Below, in pieces: positions 1 to 7,340 of a DNA stretch of 11,849 bases. The notes under the pieces were generated by a model. The model made no database searches. It was not told the origin of the DNA and was given only the letters and a program-made list of their open reading frames with translations. The position numbers and the translations under genes were made by a program. The stretch covers positions 1-11,849 of the forward strand of contig JAURLM010000127.1 in NCBI GenBank assembly GCA_030831265.1, read 5' to 3'. Position 1 is the stretch's first letter; each line of letters starts with the position of its first letter. The stretch comes from Chloroflexota bacterium. GTDB lineage: Bacteria; Chloroflexota; Dehalococcoidia; Lucifugimonadales; Lucifugimonadaceae.

Positions 1-276
1 CCATCATCTGCGTGGGCACCGAGACGCAACTCGACCACGTCACCTTTAACTATCGGAAGGTGAGAAGTTAGGTCTTCCCCGCTGTATCGCTGACGCCTCT
101 TACGCTTACCCAAACATTGCCCATTTCAACTAGGATAGAGAAGTCGGTAAATGCGCAACCTGCCATTATGGTGATGCGCAACTGGATATGACGGTAGCAA
201 ACGGTAGACGCTCAGGCAGTAGCCATCAGCCTTGAATACGGGCGGACATGGCACATTGCCCACGGCAGAGAATCTT
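1..276. other. Left-edge region with no assignable gene, upstream of lipA
   Basis: I cannot assign a gene here. On the + strand an open frame enters from the edge and stops at 69-71 (about 22 residues, ending YRKVRS). On the - strand an open frame from about 125 down to position 1 reads plausibly (ends ...KGDVVELRLGAHADDG). It has no ATG in its own frame; an ATG at 124-122 opens a neighbouring frame that stops after 18 residues. Either could be the tip of a gene lying mostly outside the window. Two short direct repeats are seen in the lipA leader: ATGCGCAAC at 151-159 and 174-182, and ACGGTAG at 191-197 and 201-207. No convincing promoter is visible. Confidence 0.3.
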
Positions 277-1167
277 ATGGCAGTAGAACGTAGACTCCCC
301 GAGTGGTTCAAGGTTCCCGCTCCCGGCGGCGACAACTACCTTGACCTTCGACGTAAGTTCAAGGACGCAAAACTGAACACCGTGTGTGAGGAAGCGGCCT
401 GCCCGAACATTGGCGACTGCTGGGACCGGCGTACAGCCACGTTCATGATCCTCGGTGACACCTGCACCCGCGCATGCTCCTACTGCAATGTAAAAACCGG
501 ATGGCCGGGCACGCTTGATGCCGCCGAACCATTCCGCGTCGCTACAACGGTCAAGGAGATGGAACTCAAGTACACCGTCATCACATCAGTCGACCGAGAC
601 GACCTGCCTGATTACGGTGCCGGCATCTTCGGCATGACCATCCAGCAAATCCACCGTCTCCTGCCGAACTGCAAGGTAGAGGTGCTCATACCGGACTTCC
701 AGGGAGTCAAAGAACACCTCGCTACAGTCGTCAATGCTCGGCCGGAAGTGCTGAACCACAATATCGAAACGGTTCGCCGAGTCTTCTCAAAAGTACGTCC
801 AAGAGGCGACTACGACCTGTCACTTGAATTGCTCAAGCGCGTAAAAGAGATTGACCCGTACATGCCCAGCAAGTCCGGGATGATGGTCGGTATCGGCGAA
901 ACCAAGGACGAGGTTTTCGCCACGATGCAGGATTTGCGTGACGCAAACTGTGATCTTCTGACCATCGGCCAGTACCTTCGGCCATCGAAGAAACACCACC
1001 CGCTCATCCGCTTCTACCACCCGGATGAATTCAAGGAGTTTGAACGGGTCGGCATGCAGATGGGCTTCAAACATGTTGCAGCAGGGCCACTGGTACGCAG
1101 TTCGTACCACGCCGACGAGCAGCATGAAGCCGCCATCGACCAACTCCTTGCCGCGGCCAACAGGTAA
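277..1167 (+). CDS. lipA: Lipoyl synthase, radical SAM iron-sulfur enzyme
   Basis: Inserts two sulfur atoms into protein-bound octanoyl groups to make the lipoyl cofactor of 2-oxoacid dehydrogenases and the glycine cleavage system; cytosolic. Numbering from the ATG at 277 (296 residues, usual for LipA), the sequence shows the auxiliary cluster ligands Cys37, Cys42 and Cys48 in CEEAACPNIGDC, the radical SAM ligands Cys63, Cys67 and Cys70 in CTRACSYC, and the C-terminal RSSY motif (from about 274) whose serine completes the auxiliary cluster site. The frame also extends to a TTG at 232, but the extra 15 residues look unlike LipA and the ATG start gives the expected N-terminus (LPEWFKV). No strong ribosome-binding site is seen before either start. 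No lipB is visible next to it within the window. Identity is very secure; the start is less so. Confidence 0.97.
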   Translation: MAVERRLPEWFKVPAPGGDNYLDLRRKFKDAKLNTVCEEAACPNIGDCWDRRTATFMILGDTCTRACSYCNVKTGWPGTLDAAEPFRVATTVKEMELKYTVITSVDRDDLPDYGAGIFGMTIQQIHRLLPNCKVEVLIPDFQGVKEHLATVVNARPEVLNHNIETVRRVFSKVRPRGDYDLSLELLKRVKEIDPYMPSKSGMMVGIGETKDEVFATMQDLRDANCDLLTIGQYLRPSKKHHPLIRFYHPDEFKEFERVGMQMGFKHVAAGPLVRSSYHADEQHEAAIDQLLAAANR

Positions 1168-1205
1168 CGTTTCACGGGAACGGCGAGTCCTGGTTCAACC
1201 CTGAC

Positions 1206-2039
1206 ATGAGCACACTTTTCGTCGTCGCCACGCCCATCGGAAACCTGCAAGAGCTATCACCGCGGGCAATCGACGTACTCAGCAATGTTCCTGTTGTCGC
1301 TGCAGAAGACACACGCGTCTCACGCAAGCTGCTGACGAATTCAGATAGCAAGGCACGGCTAATCAGCTACAACGATAACTCCCCGCAGGGGAGACTCAAC
1401 GAACTACTCCAGTTGCTTGAGTCAGGTGATATCGCCATGCTGTCCGATGCCGGGACACCGGGGATTTCCGATCCCGGTGCGGCCCTGGTCAGCGAGGCGG
1501 CGGAAGCCGGACACACCGTTAGCCCCATAGCCGGGCCTTCATCCGTGACTGCCGCCCTCTCAGTCAGCGGATTCGTAGCTGACAGATTCATGTTCCTTGG
1601 CTTCCTTCCACGCAAGACCGCTGAACGCCGCCGCACACTATCCACCTACATCACGCTACCGGTAACGCTTGTCCTCCTTGAAGCACCGCACCGACTCCGA
1701 GACACGCTTACGGACATTGCTGGCGTTGTGCCGGGACGTCGACTGGCGGTCTGCCGAGAGTTGACCAAGCTGCATGAAGAGATTTTCCGTGGGAGCGCAA
1801 CAGAAGCCCTGGAACACTTCACTCAGCCGCGCGGTGAGTTTGTGATCGTGATCGAGCCCGGCGAAATAGAAGTCACCGAGATAACCGAGGAGCAGATAGC
1901 TGAAGCTGCCATCACTGCCATCGCTTCCGGGCTCTCAGGTCGAGACGCTGTCGAACAGGTAATGGGCGCAACCGGTGCCGCCCGCTCTCGGGTGTATCCC
2001 GCCGTGCTTGCCGCACAGTCCAGCTTAAAAAAGAAGTAA
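1206..2039 (+). CDS. rsmI: 16S rRNA (cytidine-2'-O)-methyltransferase RsmI
   Basis: SAM-dependent enzyme of the tetrapyrrole-methylase fold; the family 2'-O-methylates C1402 of 16S rRNA in the decoding centre. The 277-residue length is normal for RsmI. Visible motifs are the N-terminal FVVATPIGNLQEL (residues 5-17), AEDTRVSRKLL (33-43), the glycine-rich DAGTPGISDPG (81-91) typical of the family's SAM-binding site, and LLEAPHRL further on. The C-terminal domain ends in SSLKKK. The ATG at 1206 lies 38 bases after lipA, so the two may share a transcript. A weak hairpin lies directly after the stop (2041-2059). Confidence 0.96.
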   Translation: MSTLFVVATPIGNLQELSPRAIDVLSNVPVVAAEDTRVSRKLLTNSDSKARLISYNDNSPQGRLNELLQLLESGDIAMLSDAGTPGISDPGAALVSEAAEAGHTVSPIAGPSSVTAALSVSGFVADRFMFLGFLPRKTAERRRTLSTYITLPVTLVLLEAPHRLRDTLTDIAGVVPGRRLAVCRELTKLHEEIFRGSATEALEHFTQPRGEFVIVIEPGEIEVTEITEEQIAEAAITAIASGLSGRDAVEQVMGATGAARSRVYPAVLAAQSSLKKK

Positions 2040-2040
2040 G

Positions 2041-2059
2041 CCAGACGTACCACGCCTGG
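2041..2059 (+). terminator. Weak hairpin just after rsmI
   Basis: CCAG, a mismatch, then CGT pair with ACG, a mismatch, then CTGG around a 3-base loop (ACC), followed by TTT at 2060-2062. Position directly after the rsmI stop suits a terminator, but the stem is short, interrupted, and the T run is minimal. Confidence 0.3.
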
Positions 2060-2074
2060 TTTCGCTTCGCCCGT

Positions 2075-2100
2075 GCCATATGGTTCTAACGAACTATGGC
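2075..2100. repeat. Bulged inverted repeat in the rsmI to small-gene gap
   Basis: GCCATA (2075-2080) plus GTTC (2083-2086) pair with GAAC (2091-2094) plus TATGGC (2095-2100): 10 base pairs with a TG bulge and a TAAC loop. No T run follows. It may be part of an intergenic terminator or a structured leader of the small gene at 2171. Confidence 0.45.
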
Positions 2101-2170
2101 CTCCGTATGCACATCCACGATACTTTTCGTCACAGGACGGCCAAAACGGCACGGAATACAGGAGGATGCC

Positions 2171-2311
2171 ATGAAGTACAGAATCATCTCCAAAGGTGGA
2201 GGTAAAGGCGGCGGCAAGGGTGGTGGAGGCAAAGGCTCATCCGACCCGAACTGGCCCAGTACGACCGGCAACCCGTCTGGCGGAGGGCGCGGAAACGGCC
2301 CCGCAAAGTAA
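2171..2311 (+). CDS. Gly/Lys-rich small protein of 46 residues, function unknown
   Basis: I do not recognise this protein. It begins MKYRIISK, continues with GGGK repeats (residues 9-22) and a short SDPNWPSTTGNPSG segment, and ends GGGRGNGPAK. It is very basic and almost certainly disordered. There is no signal peptide, membrane segment, cysteine or leader-like double-glycine site that I can see. The evidence for a real gene is the ribosome-binding site: AGGAGGA at 2160-2166, at normal spacing before the ATG at 2171, the best in this window. The frame stays open back to an ATG at 2096, but that start lacks such a site. It stands alone between rsmI and metG, with inverted repeats on both sides. 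An RNA- or DNA-binding or envelope-associated basic peptide is possible but is only a guess. Confidence 0.65.
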   Translation: MKYRIISKGGGKGGGKGGGGKGSSDPNWPSTTGNPSGGGRGNGPAK

Positions 2312-2327
2312 AAGCTGAGAGCTTTAC
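2308..2327 (+). terminator. Hairpin overlapping the small gene's stop
   Basis: AAAGCT (2311-2316) pairs perfectly with AGCTTT (2320-2325) around GAG; GT at 2308-2309 and AC at 2326-2327 extend it past a bulged A at 2310. It overlaps the stop codon (2309-2311) and is followed by CCCC rather than T, so it is at best a weak terminator. Confidence 0.35.
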
Positions 2328-2348
2328 CCCCTCATCGCTCCATGCTTG

Positions 2349-2388
2349 TGACCGGCCAGTCACACCAATACAGGTGGCTGGCCGGTCA
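2349..2388. repeat. Long inverted repeat (15-bp stem) upstream of metG
   Basis: The left arm 2349-2363 (TGACCGGCCAGTCAC) pairs with the right arm 2374-2388 (GTGGCTGGCCGGTCA) around a 10-base loop. All 15 positions pair, one of them a U-G wobble. No T run follows. A near-copy of a 10-base segment, TCACACCAAT (2360-2369) and TCACACGAAT (2390-2399), recurs exactly 30 bases apart. It could be a terminator without a U tract, a repeated intergenic palindrome, or a protein-binding site. It lies before the putative metG promoter, so it is probably not in the metG leader. Confidence 0.75.
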
Positions 2389-2428
2389 ATCACACGAATC
2401 TGCACCGTGCTTGTGTTGAACTCACGGC

Positions 2429-2434
2429 TATAAT
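2429..2434 (+). promoter_or_regulatory. Putative -10 box for metG
   Basis: A perfect TATAAT lies 38 bases before the metG start. No good -35 sits at 16-18 bases upstream; TTGAAC (2416-2421) and TTGTGT (2411-2416) are too close. It is supported by consensus and position only. Confidence 0.4.
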
Positions 2435-2472
2435 GGCTACGTCGGAGTAGACCGGCGGAAATACATATTCCG

Positions 2473-4182
2473 TTGAACACCAGCCTGAAGCCTCAACCGA
2501 GCAGTTCCGCATTGCCTAGAAACATCCTCGTCTGCGTTGCATGGCCGTACGTTAACAACGCGCCGCATCTCGGCCACATTGCCGGGATGAACATGCCAGC
2601 AGATATCTTTGCCCGGTATCACCGCCTCGCAGGCAACAACGTCGCCATGGTGTCCGGCTCAGACATGCACGGCACGCCAACTGCGCTCAAAGCCATTGAC
2701 GAAGGCGTTACGCCGGAAGAGATCGCCACTCGCTACCACGAAATCTGGTCTCGCTGCTTCGAGCAGATGGGATTCAGCTACGACTGTTACACGCACACAC
2801 ACACGGCTCATCACCAGGAAGTCGTCCATGACATCTGGAACAAGCTGGACGAACACGGTTACCTGTTCGAAGCGTCCCAGTCGATGCCCTATTCTCTGAC
2901 TGAGAACCGCTTCCTTTCGGACCGGTTCGTCGAAGGAACCTGCCCCAACTGCGGATTTGACGGAGCCCGCGGAGACCAGTGCGACAAGTGCGGCAGAACC
3001 CTTGACCCGGCTGACCTGATAAACATCCGCTCCAAACGAGACGGCTCAACACCGGAATTCCGTGACACGACGCACGTCTACCTGAAGTTGAGTGCATTCC
3101 AAGAGCAACTCTCGGAGTGGGTAGCGACCAAGGATGACTGGCGGCCCAACGTTCGGAACAACACGCTGAACTACCTGCGAGAAGGGCTGCATGACCGCGC
3201 CATAACCCGTGACATCGAATGGGGCATACCAATCCCACGCGATAGCTACGAGCACAAGCGGGTGTACGTCTGGTTTGAAGCAGTTATCGGCTACCTGTCC
3301 GCCACAAAACTCCTCGCAAAAGAGCGAGGGGAACCTGACCTGTGGAAATCGTTCTGGGAGGACCCGGCTGCTGAGAGCTACTACTTCCAGGGCAAGGACA
3401 ACATACCGTTCCACACCATCATCTGGCCGGGGATTCTCATGGGCTACCGGGGCCTGAACCTGCCCACTGACGTTGTCGCCAATGAATATCTGAACCTCGG
3501 CGCAACCGGCTTCTCCAAGAGCCGTGGTAACGCAGTGTGGCTACCCGACTATCTCGAACGGTACGATGTCGACCCGCTCCGTTACTACCTGACATCCATC
3601 ATGCCGGAGACTTCTGACTCCGAGTTCACATGGGCGGGTTACCTCGCCGCCAACAATAACGAGCTGGTGGCCACGTTCGGCAACTTCGTACACCGTATAT
3701 TGACCATCACCAATCGCAACTTCGACGGAGTTGTCCCTGAACCGGGCGATCTCGATGACGCAGACAGGACGATGCTTGCCGCTTGTGATACCGCTATCAC
3801 AGATACCGCAGCAGCACTTGAAGCCAGGCATTTCCGAGACGGCCTACGGGCAGGAATGTCACTCGCACAACAGGGCAACCGTTACGTTGACCAGAAACAA
3901 CCGTGGGCCACTGTCAAGCAAGACAAACAGGCCGCCGCTACCACCCTGTGGGTTGGATTGAATATCATCGCAACGCTCAAGACGGTATTCGCACCCTTCT
4001 TGCCATCGTCGTGCGAAAAAATTCACGGTATGCTTGGGCTGCCCGGCACTATTGCCGAGGATGGCTGGAGCCGAGTTGAAGTGAAGCCCGGGACAAAACT
4101 CGGGACGCCGGAACCCCTGTTCCGGAAACTCGATGACAGTATTGTTGATGAAGAAAATGCCCGCCTTGTACGTCCGGGATAG
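2473..4182 (+). CDS. metG: Methionyl-tRNA synthetase
   Basis: Class I aminoacyl-tRNA synthetase that charges tRNA-Met, including the initiator. From the TTG at 2473 (569 residues) it shows CVAWPYVNNAPHLGH with the HIGH-type signature HLGH at 32-35, a zinc knuckle with Cys157, Cys160, Cys170 and Cys173, and the KMSKS-type loop as FSKSRGN at 347-353. The C-terminal part is the helical anticodon-binding domain. There is no room for the extra EMAP/Trbp111-like tRNA-binding domain that some MetRS carry. The start is uncertain: TTG at 2473 has only a poor ribosome-binding site, and another TTG lies at 2512. The polyprenyl synthase begins 7 bases after its stop, so co-transcription is likely. Confidence 0.96.
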   Translation: MNTSLKPQPSSSALPRNILVCVAWPYVNNAPHLGHIAGMNMPADIFARYHRLAGNNVAMVSGSDMHGTPTALKAIDEGVTPEEIATRYHEIWSRCFEQMGFSYDCYTHTHTAHHQEVVHDIWNKLDEHGYLFEASQSMPYSLTENRFLSDRFVEGTCPNCGFDGARGDQCDKCGRTLDPADLINIRSKRDGSTPEFRDTTHVYLKLSAFQEQLSEWVATKDDWRPNVRNNTLNYLREGLHDRAITRDIEWGIPIPRDSYEHKRVYVWFEAVIGYLSATKLLAKERGEPDLWKSFWEDPAAESYYFQGKDNIPFHTIIWPGILMGYRGLNLPTDVVANEYLNLGATGFSKSRGNAVWLPDYLERYDVDPLRYYLTSIMPETSDSEFTWAGYLAANNNELVATFGNFVHRILTITNRNFDGVVPEPGDLDDADRTMLAACDTAITDTAAALEARHFRDGLRAGMSLAQQGNRYVDQKQPWATVKQDKQAAATTLWVGLNIIATLKTVFAPFLPSSCEKIHGMLGLPGTIAEDGWSRVEVKPGTKLGTPEPLFRKLDDSIVDEENARLVRPG

Positions 4183-4189
4183 GTGACAT

Positions 4190-5188
4190 TTGCTCGGCAC
4201 TGATGCCAAAGAGAGAATCTACGCACCGGTTGCTGGTGACCTGGAAAAGGTCATTGCAAACATTGCCGGAGTGGCCGAAAGCAACACTTCCGGGCCACCC
4301 GCAGAGATCGAAGCTCGACTAGCGCAAGTGCTATCGACTCCCGGGAAGCGAATCCGACCTGCAATCACGCTGCTCGTCTCGAAATTGTGGGGCAGGGTTC
4401 CAGATGACCGCACCATCAAGATGGCAACCGCGGTCGAACTGCTGCACATCGCCAGCCTGATTCATGATGACACCGTGGACAGTGCAGATACTCGTCGCGG
4501 GCACGCCACCGCATCCAATCTCTGGGGCGGCAACATTGCGGTGTTGCTTGGTGACTTTGTTTTCGCAACTTCAGCCACCTTCGTCTGCGACACCAACAGC
4601 GTCAGGCTCATTCGCCGGTTCTCGCAGACTATTGCAGAGCTATCACGCGGAGAACTAAACGAAATCCTGGATTCGTGGACGGTCAACACCGACCAGCCAA
4701 AATACCTGCAGCGTATCTACGACAAGACCGCGTCACTATTCTCAACATCTGCTGAAAGCGGTGCAGTGCTTGGTGAAGGTGATGAACAAACGGTCAACAA
4801 CCTGCGGGAGTACGGCTACAACCTCGGCATGGCGTACCAGGTGCTGGACGATCTGCTCGACTACGAATCGACCACCGAACAGCTTGGCAAGCCAACAGCG
4901 AATGATCTTTCCAATGGCGTTCTTACCCTGCCCGCCATACTCGCAATGGAAGACCCTTCAACAAAAGCAAAGATCACAAAGTATCTGACCACGCCGGCCG
5001 GTGACCGAGACGAATTCCTGGCACCTGCCTACGACGCAATCTGCCAGTCTGATGCACTGGAACGCTCTCGGCAAGCAGTCAATGAATATGTAGCCACAGC
5101 CATGAGTCGCCTTGAAGCGTTGCCATCATCCGACTCACGCGAGGCATTGCTCCACCTGACCGACTTTATCCGCGACAGGAAGTTCTAG
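4190..5188 (+). CDS. Long-chain all-trans polyprenyl diphosphate synthase
   Basis: Extends an allylic diphosphate with isopentenyl diphosphate to give the isoprenoid tail of quinones or related lipids. The 332-residue protein (TTG start, preceded by AGGTGA at 4181-4186) shows PGKRIRPA at 51-58, the first aspartate-rich motif DDTVD at 93-97, the second DDLLD at 220-224, and LGKPTANDL just after. The fifth residue before the first motif is Ala88 with Ser89 next. In this family a small residue there, rather than Phe or Tyr, fits a long-chain product such as heptaprenyl to decaprenyl diphosphate. The exact chain length cannot be read from sequence. It sits between metG and nth, 7 and 3 bases away, as the middle gene of a probable operon. 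The start is less sure than the identity. Confidence 0.92.
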   Translation: MLGTDAKERIYAPVAGDLEKVIANIAGVAESNTSGPPAEIEARLAQVLSTPGKRIRPAITLLVSKLWGRVPDDRTIKMATAVELLHIASLIHDDTVDSADTRRGHATASNLWGGNIAVLLGDFVFATSATFVCDTNSVRLIRRFSQTIAELSRGELNEILDSWTVNTDQPKYLQRIYDKTASLFSTSAESGAVLGEGDEQTVNNLREYGYNLGMAYQVLDDLLDYESTTEQLGKPTANDLSNGVLTLPAILAMEDPSTKAKITKYLTTPAGDRDEFLAPAYDAICQSDALERSRQAVNEYVATAMSRLEALPSSDSREALLHLTDFIRDRKF

Positions 5189-5191
5189 CCG

Positions 5192-5902
5192 ATGCCTTCG
5201 CGCATCAGTGCTGCCCGCCGCAGGAAACTTGCTCCACCGCGCAACTTGCCAGTTCCGGTCGATCTCATCTTCGAAAAACTGCTCCCACTGTACGGGCCAA
5301 TTGAGTGGCGTCCCCGCTACAACGCGCTTGATGAACTCATCTTCACCGTCCTTACACAGCACACCTCAGACCTGAATGCAGAACGCGCATTTGATGAGCT
5401 CCGACGCCGCATCACCTCATGGGAAAAAGTGCTGGAAGCAGACGTGCTGGACATTGCAGATGCCATCCAGCACGGCGGCCTCGCAAATCAGAAATCCGTC
5501 AGAATCCAGAAAATCCTCGGTGAAATACAGGAACGCCACGGACAGTTGGAACTGGAATTCCTGAAAGATTTTGACGTTGAAGACGCACGGACGTGGCTGA
5601 CTGAACTTTCGGGAGTCGGCCCAAAAACCGCTGCCGTCGTGATGGCGTTCGCACTTGGAATGCCCGCGATTCCGGTCGACACGCATATCCATCGCGTTTC
5701 CGGTCGACTGGGACTGATCCGCAAAGGAACAACCGCCGATGACGCCCACGTCATGCTGGAAAAACTGATCGACCCCGATGACCGTTTTCCACTGCACGTC
5801 CTGCTAATCACTCACGGTCGGCAGATATGCAAAGCCCGACGTCCCCTCTGTGCCGACTGCCCGCTCGTCGAACGCTGTCCATCGAAGGACACTCTCATCT
5901 GA
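5192..5902 (+). CDS. nth: Endonuclease III-family DNA glycosylase/AP lyase
   Basis: Base-excision repair enzyme that removes oxidised pyrimidines and cuts the backbone by beta-elimination. The 236-residue protein contains the helix-hairpin-helix LSGVGPKTA (139-147) with the catalytic Lys145, the catalytic Asp163 in PVDTHIHRVSGRL, 18 residues later as in E. coli Nth, and a C-terminal cluster loop with Cys213, Cys220, Cys223 and Cys229 in the canonical C-x6-C-x2-C-x5-C spacing. The active-site region reads LTQHTSDLNAERAF, as in several non-proteobacterial members. About 20 basic N-terminal residues precede the conserved core. The ATG is 3 bases after the polyprenyl synthase stop, with AGGA at 5177-5180 upstream. 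It is likely co-transcribed with metG and the polyprenyl synthase. Confidence 0.93.
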   Translation: MPSRISAARRRKLAPPRNLPVPVDLIFEKLLPLYGPIEWRPRYNALDELIFTVLTQHTSDLNAERAFDELRRRITSWEKVLEADVLDIADAIQHGGLANQKSVRIQKILGEIQERHGQLELEFLKDFDVEDARTWLTELSGVGPKTAAVVMAFALGMPAIPVDTHIHRVSGRLGLIRKGTTADDAHVMLEKLIDPDDRFPLHVLLITHGRQICKARRPLCADCPLVERCPSKDTLI

Positions 5903-5953
5903 GTGCAAAAGCCCGATCTGATAGCAAGATTTGGGTGCGAACAGACCATCTTC

Positions 5954-5985
5954 ATCACCATTTAGCGGTGATAACATCAATTTTT
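5954..5985 (+). terminator. Possible hairpin with T run between nth and argC
   Basis: ATCACC (5954-5959) pairs with GGTGAT (5967-5972) around a 7-base loop; TTTTT follows at 5981-5985 after eight bases. The stem is short and the T run displaced, so termination would be weak. TGATAACAT at 5969-5977 also resembles an extended -10 for argC, so the segment may be promoter instead. Confidence 0.3.
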
Positions 5986-6034
5986 CGGCAACCTGGCCTT
6001 CAGATTGCCAGCACGGAACCCGCGGAGAGACGAA

Positions 6035-7054
6035 ATGACCAGGGTTGGCATCATAAACGTGACCGGTTACGCCGGTTCAGAGCTTGCACGCATACTGCAC
6101 AACCACCCCGAAGTTGAACTGACCAGCATCACCGGCCGAAGTGCCGCCGGAAAACAGCTTTCCGAAGTGTTTCCTCACCTGCGCACCGCCTCGATGACGA
6201 TAACGCCTGAGATCGAAGGCTCAGTTGATGTCGTTTTCTCCGCCCTTCCCCATGCAGCCAGTGCAGAAAAACTCAAGCCGTTCATCGATGACGGTATTCC
6301 TGCTATCGACATCAGCGCGGACTTCCGCCTTAAAGACCTTGCAACCTACGAAAGCTGGTACAAGGTCGAGCATCCCTGCCCCAACTACATCGAATCAGCT
6401 GTTTACGGGCTTCCTGAACTCCACAGATCCAAGTTGAAGCAGACCAAACTGGTAGCAAATCCCGGCTGCTACCCAACAGGAACGATCCTTGGAATGGCCC
6501 CCGCGATGCGTGCCGGTATCGTTCAGACCGATGTGATTAGTGACTGCAAATCCGGGATTTCCGGGGCAGGACGCTCTGCCAAGATGGAATACGGCTTCTC
6601 GGAGCTAAACGACAACATGTCCGCATACGGGCTAAGCGGTCACCGTCACCAGCCAGAGATGGCACAGGAACTGAGCGGTGTCTCAGCCAGCGGCCCAGTC
6701 AACGTTACATTCGTGCCGCATCTCGCCCCGATGACACGCGGAATCCTCGGCACGCACTACGCAAAGCTGACCCGCAACGTCACACAGGCCGAAGTGACCG
6801 AGCTGTACCGCGAGTTTTATGCCGACGAGCCGTTTGTACACGTCGTGCCCGCTCCTCCAGCAACGAAAGAGACGTGGGGAAGCAACGACTGCCTCATCTA
6901 CCCGTACGTGCGAGTCGAAACAGGCACGCTAATTGTGGTCAGCGCCATCGATAACCTCGTAAAGGGAGCCGCTGGTGCGGGCGTACAGAACATGAATATC
7001 ATGCTTGGCATTGAAGAAACGCTCGGACTTGAAGGACTTCCCGTCTATCCGTAG
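6035..7054 (+). CDS. argC: N-acetyl-gamma-glutamyl-phosphate reductase
   Basis: NADPH-dependent third step of arginine (ornithine) biosynthesis: reduces N-acetylglutamyl phosphate to the semialdehyde. From the ATG at 6035 (339 residues, usual length), preceded by GGAGAG at normal spacing, it shows the nucleotide-binding VTGYAG at 9-14, the catalytic Cys145 in ANPGCYPTG, and the histidine motif SGHRH at 201-205 in GLSGHRHQPEM. An in-frame TTG at 6005 would add ten residues but has no comparable ribosome-binding site. It stands alone; no argJ, argB or argD is in the window, although these often adjoin argC. The 132-base gap after nth suggests its own transcript. Confidence 0.96.
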   Translation: MTRVGIINVTGYAGSELARILHNHPEVELTSITGRSAAGKQLSEVFPHLRTASMTITPEIEGSVDVVFSALPHAASAEKLKPFIDDGIPAIDISADFRLKDLATYESWYKVEHPCPNYIESAVYGLPELHRSKLKQTKLVANPGCYPTGTILGMAPAMRAGIVQTDVISDCKSGISGAGRSAKMEYGFSELNDNMSAYGLSGHRHQPEMAQELSGVSASGPVNVTFVPHLAPMTRGILGTHYAKLTRNVTQAEVTELYREFYADEPFVHVVPAPPATKETWGSNDCLIYPYVRVETGTLIVVSAIDNLVKGAAGAGVQNMNIMLGIEETLGLEGLPVYP

Positions 7055-7177
7055 TTCTTACGCGTGCCTGAACGCCAAGTTGCGGTTAATATGGGAAGCA
7101 CACGATTGCTGAACCGGCCGCTGAGGCTCCACGCCCGCACCTGCATCAAGCAGATTGCCGTTCCAGCAGGTTGACCC

Positions 7178-7254
7178 GCCCCGTTAGTGTAGTGGCCTAA
7201 CACGTCTCCCTTTCAAGGAGAAGATCACCGGTTCGAATCCGGTACGGGGTACCA
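7178..7254 (+). tRNA. tRNA-Glu, anticodon UUC, CCA encoded
   Basis: The cloverleaf can be drawn fully. Acceptor GCCCCGT (7178-7184) pairs with ACGGGGT (7244-7250), the outermost pair being G-U. D arm is GTGT/ACAC (7187-7190, 7200-7203). Anticodon arm is TCTCC/GGAGA (7205-7209, 7217-7221) with loop CTTTCAA, giving anticodon TTC at 7212-7214. T arm is ACCGG/CCGGT (7227-7231, 7239-7243) with loop TTCGAAT. The discriminator A is followed by encoded CCA (7252-7254). It decodes GAA and GAG. The 123 bases before it, after argC, show no clear promoter; TAATAT at 7087-7092 is a distant candidate. Confidence 0.97.
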
Positions 7255-7263
7255 AACTCAGAC

Positions 7264-7284
7264 ATGCCCCGACCTTGCGGGCAT
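7264..7284. terminator. Hairpin after tRNA-Glu
   Basis: ATGCCC (7264-7269) pairs with GGGCAT (7279-7284) around nine bases, ten bases after the tRNA CCA. There is no T run. It lies between convergent transcripts (the tRNA and the nuclease-like gene) and could serve both. Confidence 0.4.
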
Positions 7285-7340
7285 ATTCCGTGCGGTCAGA
7301 TGGAACTGCCGTCATCGCATACCGGTCGTTACGGGTAGGG

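Noticed and set aside
2086..2271. A - strand proline-rich open frame opposite the small Gly/Lys protein
   Set aside because: Its polyproline is just the complement of the GGGK repeats, and it lacks the strong ribosome-binding site seen on the + strand.
2312..2472. A T-box or other riboswitch controlling metG
   Set aside because: I found no T-box consensus (AGGGTGGNACCGCG) or known riboswitch core; the hairpin there precedes the putative promoter.
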